A stretch of 64,000 bases of DNA, from assembly GCF_014904735.1 (NCBI RefSeq), contig NZ_JACZCR010000003.1, forward strand, positions 1-64,000, written 5' to 3'. The translations under genes were made by a program, and so were the position numbers. Numbering within the stretch: the stretch's first letter is position 1; every line of letters starts with the position of its first letter. Below are positions 44,863 through 54,059 of this stretch, piece by piece. The DNA comes from Microbulbifer hainanensis (lineage in GTDB: Bacteria; Pseudomonadota; Gammaproteobacteria; Pseudomonadales; Cellvibrionaceae). Under the pieces are notes generated by a model. The model was not told the origin of the DNA and ran no database searches. It saw only the letters and a program-made list of their open reading frames with translations.

Positions 44863-44947
44863 CGGGTGGCAGCGCGCCCAGCATCTATACTTGCGCACAC
44901 TTAACCCGCATCAAACCACGCCACATTTTCTGGAGGGCGACGTCACC

Positions 44948-45124
44948 ATGGAAGGCATTCTCGCGGCACTGGTCTTTATTGCCGATATTTACGCCATCAT
45001 CAAAATCATCCAGAGCTCGGCCTCCGGGCTCCAGAAGTTGATCTGGGTACTGGTGGTGTTGGTGTTTCCGTTGATCGGCGTGATTATCTGGTTCTTCGCC
45101 GGGCCCGGCGGTAAGGGCGGCTGA
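44948..45124 (+). CDS. Small membrane protein, PLDc_N-like
   Basis: The 58-residue protein has two hydrophobic segments (ILAALVFIADIYAIIKIIQS and LIWVLVVLVFPLIGVIIWFF) joined by a short basic loop. The pattern WVLVVLVFPLIGVIIWFFAG is typical of the PLDc_N (phospholipase D nuclease N-terminal) domain found alone in many small membrane proteins. Despite the name it has no nuclease residues. GGAGG at 44932-44936 supports the ATG at 44948. Confidence 0.8.
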   Translation: MEGILAALVFIADIYAIIKIIQSSASGLQKLIWVLVVLVFPLIGVIIWFFAGPGGKGG

Positions 45125-45303
45125 TCCGCGGGCGCGGGAGCCATCGACAGGACGCCGGCTGTTCGGCGCCCACGCCATCGAGCAATTGTTGGCAGGCTAT
45201 CCCGCGCCAGGCACACTGCCCCTCGCGCCGGCAGGTGGGTAAGGCTCCCCCTATATCCAGCCAATGCAGAGGAGCTGATACCGGGAAAGCCAGCGGACGA
45301 GTG

Positions 45304-46491
45304 TCAGAACTGCTCCAGCTCTTCCTCTTCTTCCTCCAGCGCCTCCAGGGACAACTCAAAACCCATGCCGCTTTTCGCGCTGCCACTGCTTTCGCCGTCT
45401 TTTTCCGGTGCTGCGACCTTGGGCTTCTTGCCCTCTTCATACATCTTGATGCGCAGGCGCAGGTTGTTGGCGGAGTCCGCATTGCGGATGGCCTCGTCGT
45501 GGCTGATGCGGCCTTCCACGTAGAGCTTGAACAGCGCCCCGTCGAACGTCTGCATGCCGAGGTTTTCCGACTTCTCCATCATTTCCTTGATGGAGTGGAA
45601 TTCCCCCTTGAGGATCAGCTCGTTAATGGTCTGGGTGCCCAGCAGGATCTCCACCGCGGCGCAGCGCTTGCCATCCACGGTGGGCACCAGGCGCTGGGAG
45701 ACAAACGCGCGGATATTCTGCGACAGGGACATCAGCAGCTGTGGGCGGCGCTCTTCGGGGAAGAAGTTCACAATGCGGTCCAGCGCCTGGTTGGCGTTGT
45801 TGGCGTGGAGCGTGGAAATTGCAAGGTGACCGGTTTCGGCAAAGGCGATCGCGTGTTCCATGGTCTCGCGGTCGCGGATCTCGCCGATCAGGATCACATC
45901 CGGCGCCTGGCGCAGGGTGTTCTTCAGCGCGGCCTGGAAGCTGCGGGTATCGACACCCACTTCGCGCTGGTTGATCACGCTCTTCTTGTGCTTGTGCACG
46001 TACTCCACCGGATCCTCGATGGTGATAATGTGACCACCGCTGTTGGTGTTGCGGTGATCAATCAGCGCAGCCAGCGAGGTGGATTTACCGGAGCCGGTAC
46101 CGCCGACAAACAGCACCAGGCCCCGCTTGGCCATCACCACATCCTTGAGGATTGGCGGAAGCTTCAGGTCATCAAACTTGGGGATCTCGGTGACGATATT
46201 ACGCGCAACAATCGACACCTGGTTGCGCTGCCAGAAGATATTGATGCGGAAGCGGCCCACCGCGGGGATGGTCATCGCCAGGTTCATCTCCAGCTCGCGC
46301 TTGAACACCTCGCGCTGCTCCTCGTCCATGATCTCCATGGCGATCTGCTCGATCTGCCCGGGGGCAAGAGGTTCCTTGCTCAGGGGCTTCAGTACCCCCT
46401 GGAACTTGGCACAGGGCGGCGCGCCGGTACTGAGGTAGAGGTCAGAGCCATCATTTTTGGCGAGTACACGGAGGTAGCCGGTAAAGTCCAT
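45304..46491 (-). CDS. pilU: Type IV pilus retraction ATPase PilU
   Basis: The 395-residue PilT/PilU-family ATPase has Walker A GGTGSGKST, the Asp-box/Walker B region VILIGEIRDRETMEHAIAFA, and the His-box GHLAISTLHANNANQALDR. The long acidic C-terminus (LSLEALEEEEEELEQF) is typical of PilU rather than PilT. It assists PilT-driven pilus retraction at the inner membrane. The frame extends to 46530, but the ATG at 46491 (MDFTGYLRVLAKN) has AGGA upstream and fits the family. pilT, often adjacent, is not in the window. Confidence 0.92.
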   Translation of the reverse strand: MDFTGYLRVLAKNDGSDLYLSTGAPPCAKFQGVLKPLSKEPLAPGQIEQIAMEIMDEEQREVFKRELEMNLAMTIPAVGRFRINIFWQRNQVSIVARNIVTEIPKFDDLKLPPILKDVVMAKRGLVLFVGGTGSGKSTSLAALIDHRNTNSGGHIITIEDPVEYVHKHKKSVINQREVGVDTRSFQAALKNTLRQAPDVILIGEIRDRETMEHAIAFAETGHLAISTLHANNANQALDRIVNFFPEERRPQLLMSLSQNIRAFVSQRLVPTVDGKRCAAVEILLGTQTINELILKGEFHSIKEMMEKSENLGMQTFDGALFKLYVEGRISHDEAIRNADSANNLRLRIKMYEEGKKPKVAAPEKDGESSGSAKSGMGFELSLEALEEEEEELEQF

Positions 46492-46530
46492 CGATACAGT
46501 TCCTGTTGGCGCGTAAATCTTCGGCCGCAA

Positions 46531-46991
46531 AGCTTATCTAAAACGAGGACGACCGGCAAAACAAACTGTCCGGCTCACAGGCAATGCGCTCAGGAAAGAG
46601 GTTTGGCTGCGCTCATGGTGCGCGATTTTTATCCAGACAATTCCTCCGGTTGTTGACGTTGATCCACAATAAATTGGATCCGCTCAATTTTTTGCCACCA
46701 GAGCCGATTGCAGTCTGAACCTGCAGGAAACTACGCTGCGGCAGGAATATGCACAGAGTAGCTACCGGCATATTTGTGGGCAGCAACGAAACTTACCGGT
46801 AAAAAACATGGAACTTCCTGATCGGAAGGGAAGGAAAAAGATCAGCCGAGAATACGCCGAGCCGTATTGGGGTCGGAAAAAATGTTCAAGATGAAGCAGT
46901 TCTGTCCTACCCTCCTCGCGCTCGACCAGAGGCTCGCTATGGGTCGCCACTGCTCTCAAATTAGGCTTTTGATCATAGAGCTTGAAACGAC
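46531..46991. other. Intergenic region pilU-hydrolase
   Basis: About 460 bp between divergent genes. A 78-codon minus frame (46762-46998) overlaps the hydrolase start and has no family features. No repeat or RNA element recognised. Confidence 0.5.
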
Positions 46992-47789
46992 ATGCCAAGC
47001 ACCATAGTCAACGGCGTTGATCTCTACTACGAATGCCATGGCAAAGGCCCGCCGCTGATGTTGATTGCGGGCCTAGCCAGCGATTCGCAGAGTTGGCAGC
47101 CAATAGTGCAAGCGCTATCCCGGCATTGCCTGCTTATCCTGCCGGACAACCGGGGTTCGGGCAGAACAAAGCCACAGGAAATCGACACGAGCATCCGGCA
47201 GATTGCTGACGATTGCATGGCGCTGCTCGACCAGCTAGAGCTGCCATCCGCCACACTGCTTGGGCATTCGATGGGCGGCTTTGTGGCACTGGATTGTGCC
47301 CTCCGTTATCCCGATCGCGTTGCCAATTTGATCCTGGCGGGAACCTCGGCGGTGAATTCAGACAGAAACAACGCCTTGTTTCGCGACTGGGTTTCCTATC
47401 TGCAATCAGGGATGGACGCTGAACACTGGTTTCGCAACGTGTTCTACTGGATATTTTCCAAGCACTTTTTTGAAAACAGGGAAACATTCAATGATGCCCT
47501 GCGCTTCGCAGTGGAATATCCCTATCCGCAAAGCGACGTGGCGTTCGAAAAACAGGTCAATGCCATTGGGGAATTCAATTGCCGGGACAAGCTGCCCGAC
47601 ATCAACGCCAGGACATTGCTCATTAGCGGAAAGGAGGACCTGCTGTTTCCTCCCGAAGAGTGCATTAAGGTTTTGCAGGCGATCCCGAGTACCAGTGTCT
47701 GCCTGATCGAGAATGCGGCCCATTCCATCCATATGGAAAATCCCACCGCATTCACGGATTGCGTCCTGCACTTCCTGCGCAATGCCTGA
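46992..47789 (+). CDS. Alpha/beta-fold hydrolase (PcaD/RutD-like)
   Basis: The 265-residue protein has the oxyanion segment MLIAGLASDSQSWQ, LPDNRGSGRT, nucleophile elbow LLGHSMGGFVALD, and the final histidine in IENAAHSIHMENP. The acid is probably in ISGKEDLLFPPE. This is the pattern of 3-oxoadipate enol-lactonase-like and related hydrolases. The substrate is unknown. It is a single gene with no operon partner. Confidence 0.85.
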   Translation: MPSTIVNGVDLYYECHGKGPPLMLIAGLASDSQSWQPIVQALSRHCLLILPDNRGSGRTKPQEIDTSIRQIADDCMALLDQLELPSATLLGHSMGGFVALDCALRYPDRVANLILAGTSAVNSDRNNALFRDWVSYLQSGMDAEHWFRNVFYWIFSKHFFENRETFNDALRFAVEYPYPQSDVAFEKQVNAIGEFNCRDKLPDINARTLLISGKEDLLFPPEECIKVLQAIPSTSVCLIENAAHSIHMENPTAFTDCVLHFLRNA

Positions 47790-47907
47790 CAAATCCCTTC
47801 AACCGATACACCGAAGTCCATGGAAGACCACTCTGTTGCACGCATTCTGCAGCCTGAGTCGCGGCCTCTTCTCGAAGTGATAAGAACTTCGACCTAATCC
47901 AACAGGG

Positions 47908-49317
47908 CTATTGATTCGAAGCCAGTAGCGCCGGCAGCCGGTTGAGCGCCTCTTCCCGCGCTTTGCCCCAGGGATGGGCGAAGCTGATTCGCAGGCAATT
48001 CTTAAACTGCCCGGATGCGGAAAACAGCGGGCCGGGAGTGATCACCACGCCCTGCTGCAGTGCGTCAGCATAGATGGACAGGGTGTCTTCGCCCTCGGGC
48101 AGTTCTACCCACACCGCCAAACCTCCCTGTGGTTTGCTCACCCGGCAGTTTCCGGGCCACTCATGTAGCAATTGAATCAGGCGGTCTCGCCGGGTTTGCA
48201 GCTCGGTGCGCAGTCGGCGTAAATGCGCCGCGAAACTGCCATCCTCCATGAACTCGGCCACCCCGCGCTGCACGAATCGGCTGCTGGACAGCTGCGTGAC
48301 CAGTTTCAAGTGAACAATACGGGCATGCCAGCGGGCGCCGGAAACCCATCCGAGCCGCAGATCCCGGGAGAGGCATTTCGAGAAGGAACTGCACAGGATC
48401 ACGCGATCGTGTCCGTCCAGCGCTTTGAGGGGATCCGGTACGGGCCCTATCGCCATATCGGCATAGATGTCGTCCTCGATGACCGCCAGATCATAGGTCT
48501 CTGCCAGGGCCAGCAGCCGCTGCTTTGCCGCATCCGGCATCAATGCTCCGCCGGGGGTGGAGAACGCGGGAGAAACAACACACGCCCTGACCTTCCAGCG
48601 CTGCAATACGTCTTCCAGCGCATCGATATCCATCCCGGTTTCCAGTGAGGCCGGCACTTCAACCACCTGCAGCCCCAGCTGCTCAATGATCTGCATCACG
48701 CCGTAGAACCCCGGCGACTCTACCGCGACCACGTCACCGCGATCACAACACGCCATCAGGGCGAGGAATAATGCGTGCTGGCAACCCGAGGTAATACAGA
48801 ACGCATCCGGCTCGCTCTGCCATCCACGCCGCGTCAAATGCAGCGCCAGCTGCTGGCGCAGCTCGTAATTACCGGCGGGTTCATCGTAATACTGGTAGTC
48901 CTGGCCACCTTGACGCCTGAGCGAGCGCCCTATCGAACGGTTCAGCGCAACAATGCCAGGGGGCAGATCGCCGGGGGGGTGCTGTGGCAGCAGATCGAAC
49001 GCCGCACTTCTGCGCATGATATCCAGCAACAGGTCACTGACGGTCACCGGCCGCGGCGCCTCGATCCTGGCACGACTGACGGGCCGCTTGACCGGGGGCG
49101 ATTGCAGGGAGACGAAATAGCCGGCCTTGGGCCGGGCCTCCACCAGGCCCTGCGCTTCCAGCCTTTGCAGTGCGTGCTGGACGGTCGCCTTGGAAACCGC
49201 GTGTTCCCGGCACAGGGTACGGATCGACGGCAATCTCTCTCCCTGGCGCCAGCGCTGCTCTTTGATGCCCTGGAGCAGCCACGCCTCCAGCTGCTTGTAG
49301 CGAAACTCTTCAGTCAC
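47908..49317 (-). CDS. MocR/PdxR-type GntR regulator with aminotransferase domain
   Basis: The roughly 469-residue protein has an N-terminal GntR winged helix (RLPSIRTLCREHAVSKATVQ) linked to a fold-type I aminotransferase domain (about 110-460). PLP-site features include CITSGCQHALFLALM, VVSPAFSTPGGALM, and the lysine region ILCSSFSKCLSRDLRLGW. MocR regulators use bound PLP or an aldimine as effector. GGAGG upstream is best spaced for the GTG at 49317 (a TTG lies one codon earlier). It is divergent from ccoG across about 110 bp. Confidence 0.9.
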   Translation of the reverse strand: MTEEFRYKQLEAWLLQGIKEQRWRQGERLPSIRTLCREHAVSKATVQHALQRLEAQGLVEARPKAGYFVSLQSPPVKRPVSRARIEAPRPVTVSDLLLDIMRRSAAFDLLPQHPPGDLPPGIVALNRSIGRSLRRQGGQDYQYYDEPAGNYELRQQLALHLTRRGWQSEPDAFCITSGCQHALFLALMACCDRGDVVAVESPGFYGVMQIIEQLGLQVVEVPASLETGMDIDALEDVLQRWKVRACVVSPAFSTPGGALMPDAAKQRLLALAETYDLAVIEDDIYADMAIGPVPDPLKALDGHDRVILCSSFSKCLSRDLRLGWVSGARWHARIVHLKLVTQLSSSRFVQRGVAEFMEDGSFAAHLRRLRTELQTRRDRLIQLLHEWPGNCRVSKPQGGLAVWVELPEGEDTLSIYADALQQGVVITPGPLFSASGQFKNCLRISFAHPWGKAREEALNRLPALLASNQ

Positions 49318-49430
49318 CAACCCACCTCCAACCTCAATCTGTACCTATTGTATTTATTTTTTTTATGCCTGCACCTATTGAGAGTGTGCGCGTAGTCTTC
49401 CGCCGTCGATGATCGAGCGGATGAGATGTC

Positions 49431-50804
49431 ATGGAAAAAATTCCAGTTGTTCAGGACTATGCCCCTCTGCCTGCCCGGGACGGCAAGTTTCACGTGCGCC
49501 TGACCGAAGGGCGCTTCCAGAATTTGCGGCGCTTCATCAGCTGGCCACTACTCGCCTCATTCTTTGGGCTGGTGTGGGTGCAGTTCGATGGCCAACCCTG
49601 GCTGCTGTTTTCATTCGAACAGCACCGGATCATTCTCTTCGGCGACGCACTCTCGTGGCGCGACCTGTCCCTGCTGGCCGGCCTGCTGATCGCCAGCGCC
49701 TGTATGTTGTTTTTCCTGGCGGTGGCCTGGGGACGCGTCTGGTGTGGTTTCGCCTGCCCGCAGAGCATTTGGACCTGGCTATTTATCCGCATCGAAGACC
49801 TGACGGAGGGCAAAGCCAGCAAAAGAGCCCGGCAAGACCGCGAAGCACTCACCGCACAGGTACTCCTCCGCCGATCTGCCAAGCACCTGCTCTGGATCCT
49901 TCTCGCAATCGCTACCGCAACCACCTTCACCGGGTATTTCGTGCCCATTCGCGAGATAGTTGCGGAAGCCGTGAACCTGGACTTGTCGCCCGCTATTTCC
50001 GGCTGGATCCTGATTATGGCGGGCCTGACTTACCTGAATGCCGGACTGGTCCGCGAAAAGATCTGTCTGCATGCCTGCCCTTACTCCCGCTTTCAGGGCG
50101 TAATGTTCGACGACCATACACAGACCGTCAGTTACGATGCCGGCCGGGGCGAGCCCCGTGCCAACCGGCGTAAAGGTGGTGAGAACAGCGGCGATTGCGT
50201 CGACTGCGGGCTGTGCGTACAGGTATGTCCCGTCGGCATCGATATTCGCGACGGTTTGCAGGCAGCGTGCATCGATTGTGCGGCCTGCATCGATGCCTGC
50301 GATAACGTTATGACGAAACTGGAGCGCCCCACCGGACTTATTCGCTTCGCCTCTGAAGCCCAACTCAACGGCAACAAAAGCCACTTCCTTCGTCCGCGAT
50401 TGGCCGGATATGGAGCCGTAATGATTCTGGCTTTCACTGCAGTGCTTTATGGCTTCACCCAAACCACCGAGTTACTCGTTGAAATCAGACGCGACCGCGG
50501 TTCCCTGTTCAGGCAAGTGAACAAACATACGGTGTGCAACGTCTATCTGGTCAAAGTTGAGGGCTATAGTAAAGAGCAACGTTTTGTCGACGTTTCGATT
50601 TCTGGAGAGGGGAAACTCAGCTTTTTTGGACCCCAGCAAATTGACCTTGCGGAAGATAACGCGTATTGGCAGCCCTACCGTGTCTGCGCACGCGACCTGA
50701 AAGTGGCAAAATCAAAATTGACCTTCCACTTTAATGGGGACGTGTTATCCGTTTCGAAAAATACGACCTTCCTGACCGGTCACCATGAAGCCACCGGATC
50801 TTAA
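49431..50804 (+). CDS. ccoG: Cytochrome c oxidase accessory protein CcoG (FixG/RdxA)
   Basis: The 457-residue membrane protein has about five membrane helices and two clustered 4Fe-4S ferredoxin motifs (CVDCGLCVQVCPVGIDI and CIDCAACIDACDNVM). Additional cysteine pairs (WCGFACPQSIW, CLHACPYSRFQG) and a C-terminal Ig-like periplasmic domain (about 355-457) complete it. CcoG reduces copper during maturation of cbb3-type cytochrome oxidase. The usual ccoNOPQ/ccoIS genes are not adjacent; its neighbours are a MocR regulator and an unknown secreted protein. Confidence 0.95.
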   Translation: MEKIPVVQDYAPLPARDGKFHVRLTEGRFQNLRRFISWPLLASFFGLVWVQFDGQPWLLFSFEQHRIILFGDALSWRDLSLLAGLLIASACMLFFLAVAWGRVWCGFACPQSIWTWLFIRIEDLTEGKASKRARQDREALTAQVLLRRSAKHLLWILLAIATATTFTGYFVPIREIVAEAVNLDLSPAISGWILIMAGLTYLNAGLVREKICLHACPYSRFQGVMFDDHTQTVSYDAGRGEPRANRRKGGENSGDCVDCGLCVQVCPVGIDIRDGLQAACIDCAACIDACDNVMTKLERPTGLIRFASEAQLNGNKSHFLRPRLAGYGAVMILAFTAVLYGFTQTTELLVEIRRDRGSLFRQVNKHTVCNVYLVKVEGYSKEQRFVDVSISGEGKLSFFGPQQIDLAEDNAYWQPYRVCARDLKVAKSKLTFHFNGDVLSVSKNTTFLTGHHEATGS

Positions 50805-51184
50805 TCCTCTGTGTTTCACATTTTGAGTTAGAGCCCCCCAGAAAGTTTAACCCGTTGCCCGGTAGACATGCGTTACACGTCTCTGGGCAACGTGGACAAG
50901 GCAATTCAAAGTCACCAGGCCACGCATTGACGATCTGGAATCGCAGTGACGTGGCGAAGAAATCTCTAGTCGTCAATGGTGCCACTACAAATGAGGCCAG
51001 GTGAAAAGTTTGCCCTGAGTCCATTTATTCGTTAGCTGATTTTATTAAACCCAGACTGAAGTGAACCCAGCCGTTTGGCGTACTTTTTGCCAACACGACC
51101 GCACTGCCTTCAATGGTAGCTGGACACTACCCCTCCCCCTGACTATGCCTATATTTCCACCCTATTAAACCGGCACGGTCACGC
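50805..51184. other. Intergenic region after ccoG with an inverted repeat
   Basis: About 380 bp without a gene. It contains an inverted repeat GTTGCCC (50854-50860) / GGGCAAC (50885-50891) with an inner AGAC/GTCT pairing. No T tract follows, so it is a weak terminator at best. Confidence 0.5.
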
Positions 51185-52207
51185 ATGAACCCGATACTCT
51201 CCCGACTATTCCCCAGCGCCCTTCTCCTGGTATCCGGTATCTGTCACGCCAACCCTGCGTTTTTTATCGATACGCCTGAATTACTACGCAAGGCGCAGGA
51301 ATTTGTCCATGCTACCTATCCAGATATTCAAAAATCTGAATTGGTTGCATCTGGCGACACCTTCCATTTTTCATGTACGCCGGAGCGAAAACGCTATCGG
51401 CAGGAGGAAGCCGCCAGGCAGTGCCTGAAGCATCCCTTTTCCTCTACACCGTGTAGTGTGGAAGTCAATCTGATGCTCCGATCGACAGTTGAACAAACTA
51501 TAACTGCCCAGAGGAATGGTCTTTGTCTATTTAGCACTCACTACCGTCCGGTTATTGTCGAATTCTTTCAGGATGGTGCTATTGAGGCAAGACGGCCAGA
51601 GTTCCAATTCCAATCCGGGGAGACTGGTGACTGCAATGAAGATCACACACCCAGGGAGATAATCGATCTTGCAAATACGCACGAGGCCATACTGGCGAAG
51701 GAGTACTCTACTTCAACTTCAAAAATGAGCAGCGAAGTTATTGCAAATCCAGATGGCTATTTCATGGTTGACTATAAAGCGCTTTTTCAAAATGCGCAGA
51801 ATGCCATACTGGAGAAATTCCCTCAGGCAAGTACTGAGAACCTCCACCTTACTGACTCCCATTTCAGTTTCATTTGCGATGACCAAGTTCGCTGGAAACA
51901 GGTAAATCCGCGCACCCTCCAGATCCCCTCCCAGAAAGAAAGCATCGACTTATGTCACACCAGTTTTACATTTGTTTCAGGCAGTAGCAGGATCGAACAA
52001 TTTCAAGATGCCGATTCTGGCTCAATCAAGTGCCGGTCTATTGTTCCCAATCACGGATACCACGTGAATGTATTCAGTGATGGCAAAGCCGAAGCACACC
52101 GGACTGGCGTTGGCTATTATCGAGAGGCTTCCTGCGACAGCATCAGCGATATACCTTCTGTAGATGAGGCCATCACGCAGTATCGCCAATTGAGCGTTTC
52201 TCAGTAA
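51185..52207 (+). CDS. Exported protein with two tandem copies of an unknown cysteine-containing module
   Basis: The 340-residue protein has a signal peptide (MNPILSRLFPSALLLVSGICHA). The mature part is built of two related halves. The first has ELLRKAQEFVHATYPDIQKS followed by DTFHFSCTPERKRYRQ. The second has ALFQNAQNAILEKFPQASTE followed by SHFSFICDDQVRWKQ. Each half then carries a CxxxF/L segment and a VEFFQDGAIEA or VNVFSDGKAEA strand. The cysteines suggest disulfides in the periplasm. No family was recognised. Confidence 0.7.
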   Translation: MNPILSRLFPSALLLVSGICHANPAFFIDTPELLRKAQEFVHATYPDIQKSELVASGDTFHFSCTPERKRYRQEEAARQCLKHPFSSTPCSVEVNLMLRSTVEQTITAQRNGLCLFSTHYRPVIVEFFQDGAIEARRPEFQFQSGETGDCNEDHTPREIIDLANTHEAILAKEYSTSTSKMSSEVIANPDGYFMVDYKALFQNAQNAILEKFPQASTENLHLTDSHFSFICDDQVRWKQVNPRTLQIPSQKESIDLCHTSFTFVSGSSRIEQFQDADSGSIKCRSIVPNHGYHVNVFSDGKAEAHRTGVGYYREASCDSISDIPSVDEAITQYRQLSVSQ

Positions 52208-52216
52208 TTGATGTGG

Positions 52217-52762
52217 ACCTAGCCAGTTGAAACATCGCCGGGCGCCTACGGAGAGCCTTCTGCGCGCTTTTCTGCTACTTCCTCCGGCGCGATCAGGCTG
52301 ACAATCTGCCAGTCGGGCGCAAGCGCAAATTCATGTGAAGTCGTATCGATATGGATTTTCCCCTGCGGGTCAACCGCATAGAGTCGCGTGACGCGGTTAC
52401 CGTGGTTTCCCGGCAATTATCAATGGCGAAAGCTCCCGTAAGGCGGGTGGTCCTGATCGTTGCACCATTCGCCACCAGGCTGACAAGGCGGCTGTAGGTG
52501 GCGTTCTCGGAAAAGAGTTCCAGTTTTTTACGCACTCTTCCGACACCTGGTAACTGGCCCGCCCCTCCTGTGTACCGGGGATGAGCCCAAGCACCGAGCC
52601 TTTGTCGAGCAAGTGCTCGAAGTGGTAGGTGATCAGTGGGGTGAGTTGCTTGTAGGGGGATAGCACCAGCATCTTGCCAACTGCGGAAGGATCCATGGTC
52701 AGGCTGGCATACTCCGAGATCGGATTGCCCTCGCAAATGGGGATATTGTCCAAACGCGCCCG
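52217..52762 (-). pseudogene. Decayed 3' copy of the CPA1 antiporter gene
   Basis: About 545 bp matches the last 548 bp of the antiporter gene at 56715-57262, same strand, with high identity. Reading from the right, GNPISEYASLTMDPSAVGKM matches GNPISEHASLTMDLSAVGKV. The frame breaks after the SEE residues of YQVSEECVKN, and a second indel lies near 52420. The membrane domain is absent. Together with the intact gene it brackets the 2-oxoacid dehydrogenase operon as a pair of direct repeats. Confidence 0.88.
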
Positions 52763-52973
52763 ACGTGCTGAAAAATAGTAGGAGCCAATTTACGCCGATG
52801 TTCTTGCGCCACTGCCCCCTCGCACCCTGCACATCCATCCGGCACATCCATCCGGCACAGAGCGGTTTTCTTTATTAGTATTGATGGAAGTGCCCTCGAC
52901 GCGTTTCCGCAGCCTTTTTCCAGTTTGCCGCAGTGCGTTTCCACAGCAGCCGTTGCCAGCCAAGGAGACTTTC

Positions 52974-54059
52974 ATGCCCCGTGTAAAGATCGGCCTGAAG
53001 TATCAGCTCGAATACCTCTCCATTCTGGATGAGTCTGGCGAGGCCGACACGAGCCTGGACCCGGATCTCTCCAAAGAGCAACTACTCAAATTCCACCACG
53101 CAATGCTTCTAAGCCGCCGCTTCGACGAATACATGCTCAAGCTGCAACGCCAGGGGCGGATAGGGACCTTTGCGCCGGTTAAGGGCCAGGAAGCTGCACA
53201 GATCGGCGCGGTCGCGAACCTGGAAGATGACGATTGGCTGGTGCCGGCATTTCGCGAAACTGCGGCCGCCATCTGGCGCGGTACGCCGCTGAGCGGCATG
53301 CTGCTTTACAACGCGGGCTACAACGAGGGTGGACGGATACCGGACGAACAGAACGACCTGCCCATCGCAATTCCCGTCGGCTCACAGATTCCCCATGCGG
53401 TGGGGATCGCCTACGGTTGCCGCTACCAGGACACCGACCGGGTGGCTCTCACATTTTTCGGCGACGGCGCTACCTCGGAAGGTCCCTTCCACGAAGCCCT
53501 GAACCTGGCCATGCTGTTTGAAACGCCCACCATATTCGTATGCCAGAACAATCACTGGGCCATCTCGACACCTCGCGATCGCCAGACGCGATCGGAAACC
53601 ATTGCGCAGAAAGCCATCGCCTACGGTATGCCGGGGATTCAAGTGGACGGCAACGACGTCCTCGCAGTCTATTGCGCGGTGCGCGAGGCCGTGCAGCGGG
53701 CCAGGGACGGAGATGGTCCCACGCTGGTCGAGTGTGTCACCTACCGTATGGAAGTACATACCACCGCCGACGACCCGACCCGCTATCGGGATGAAGAACA
53801 AGTGGAACAGTGGGCCAAGCGGGATCCCATCGAGCGGCTGCAGAAATACCTCAAGCACAAGGAAATGCTGACGGACGAGGACATAGAAAAAGACGAAAAG
53901 GAAATCGAACAGACTGTGAAACAGGCCTGGCAGGACACGAAAGAACAGATCGACGCATTGAGCGATGCGTCGGTCATCTTTGAATACCTCTATGCCGGGC
54001 GTCCGCCCTACCTGGAGGAGCAACGCGAGGGGTTCGTCGGAGGGCAGGACAATGGCTGA
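52974..54059 (+). CDS. 2-oxoacid (pyruvate-type) dehydrogenase E1 alpha subunit
   Basis: The 361-residue protein has the thiamine diphosphate motif GDGATSEGPFHEALNLAMLF ending in CQNNHWAIS. It also has TFAPVKGQEAAQIGAVANL and the phosphorylation-loop equivalent YRMEVHTTADDPTRYRDEEQ. It decarboxylates a 2-oxoacid and passes the acyl group to lipoate on E2. The sequence is most like pyruvate dehydrogenase E1 alpha of the alpha2beta2 type, but branched-chain substrates cannot be excluded. AAGGAG at 52962-52967 sets the ATG at 52974. It overlaps the E1 beta gene by 8 bp. Confidence 0.9.
   Translation: MPRVKIGLKYQLEYLSILDESGEADTSLDPDLSKEQLLKFHHAMLLSRRFDEYMLKLQRQGRIGTFAPVKGQEAAQIGAVANLEDDDWLVPAFRETAAAIWRGTPLSGMLLYNAGYNEGGRIPDEQNDLPIAIPVGSQIPHAVGIAYGCRYQDTDRVALTFFGDGATSEGPFHEALNLAMLFETPTIFVCQNNHWAISTPRDRQTRSETIAQKAIAYGMPGIQVDGNDVLAVYCAVREAVQRARDGDGPTLVECVTYRMEVHTTADDPTRYRDEEQVEQWAKRDPIERLQKYLKHKEMLTDEDIEKDEKEIEQTVKQAWQDTKEQIDALSDASVIFEYLYAGRPPYLEEQREGFVGGQDNG

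Noticed and set aside
46762-46998. 78-codon minus-strand frame before the alpha/beta hydrolase
   Set aside because: It overlaps the hydrolase start codon, lacks a ribosome site and has no recognisable domain.
52817-52858. Tandem ACATCCATCCGGC duplication before the dehydrogenase operon
   Set aside because: Two direct copies of a 13-bp unit only; too little to infer an operator or insertion footprint.
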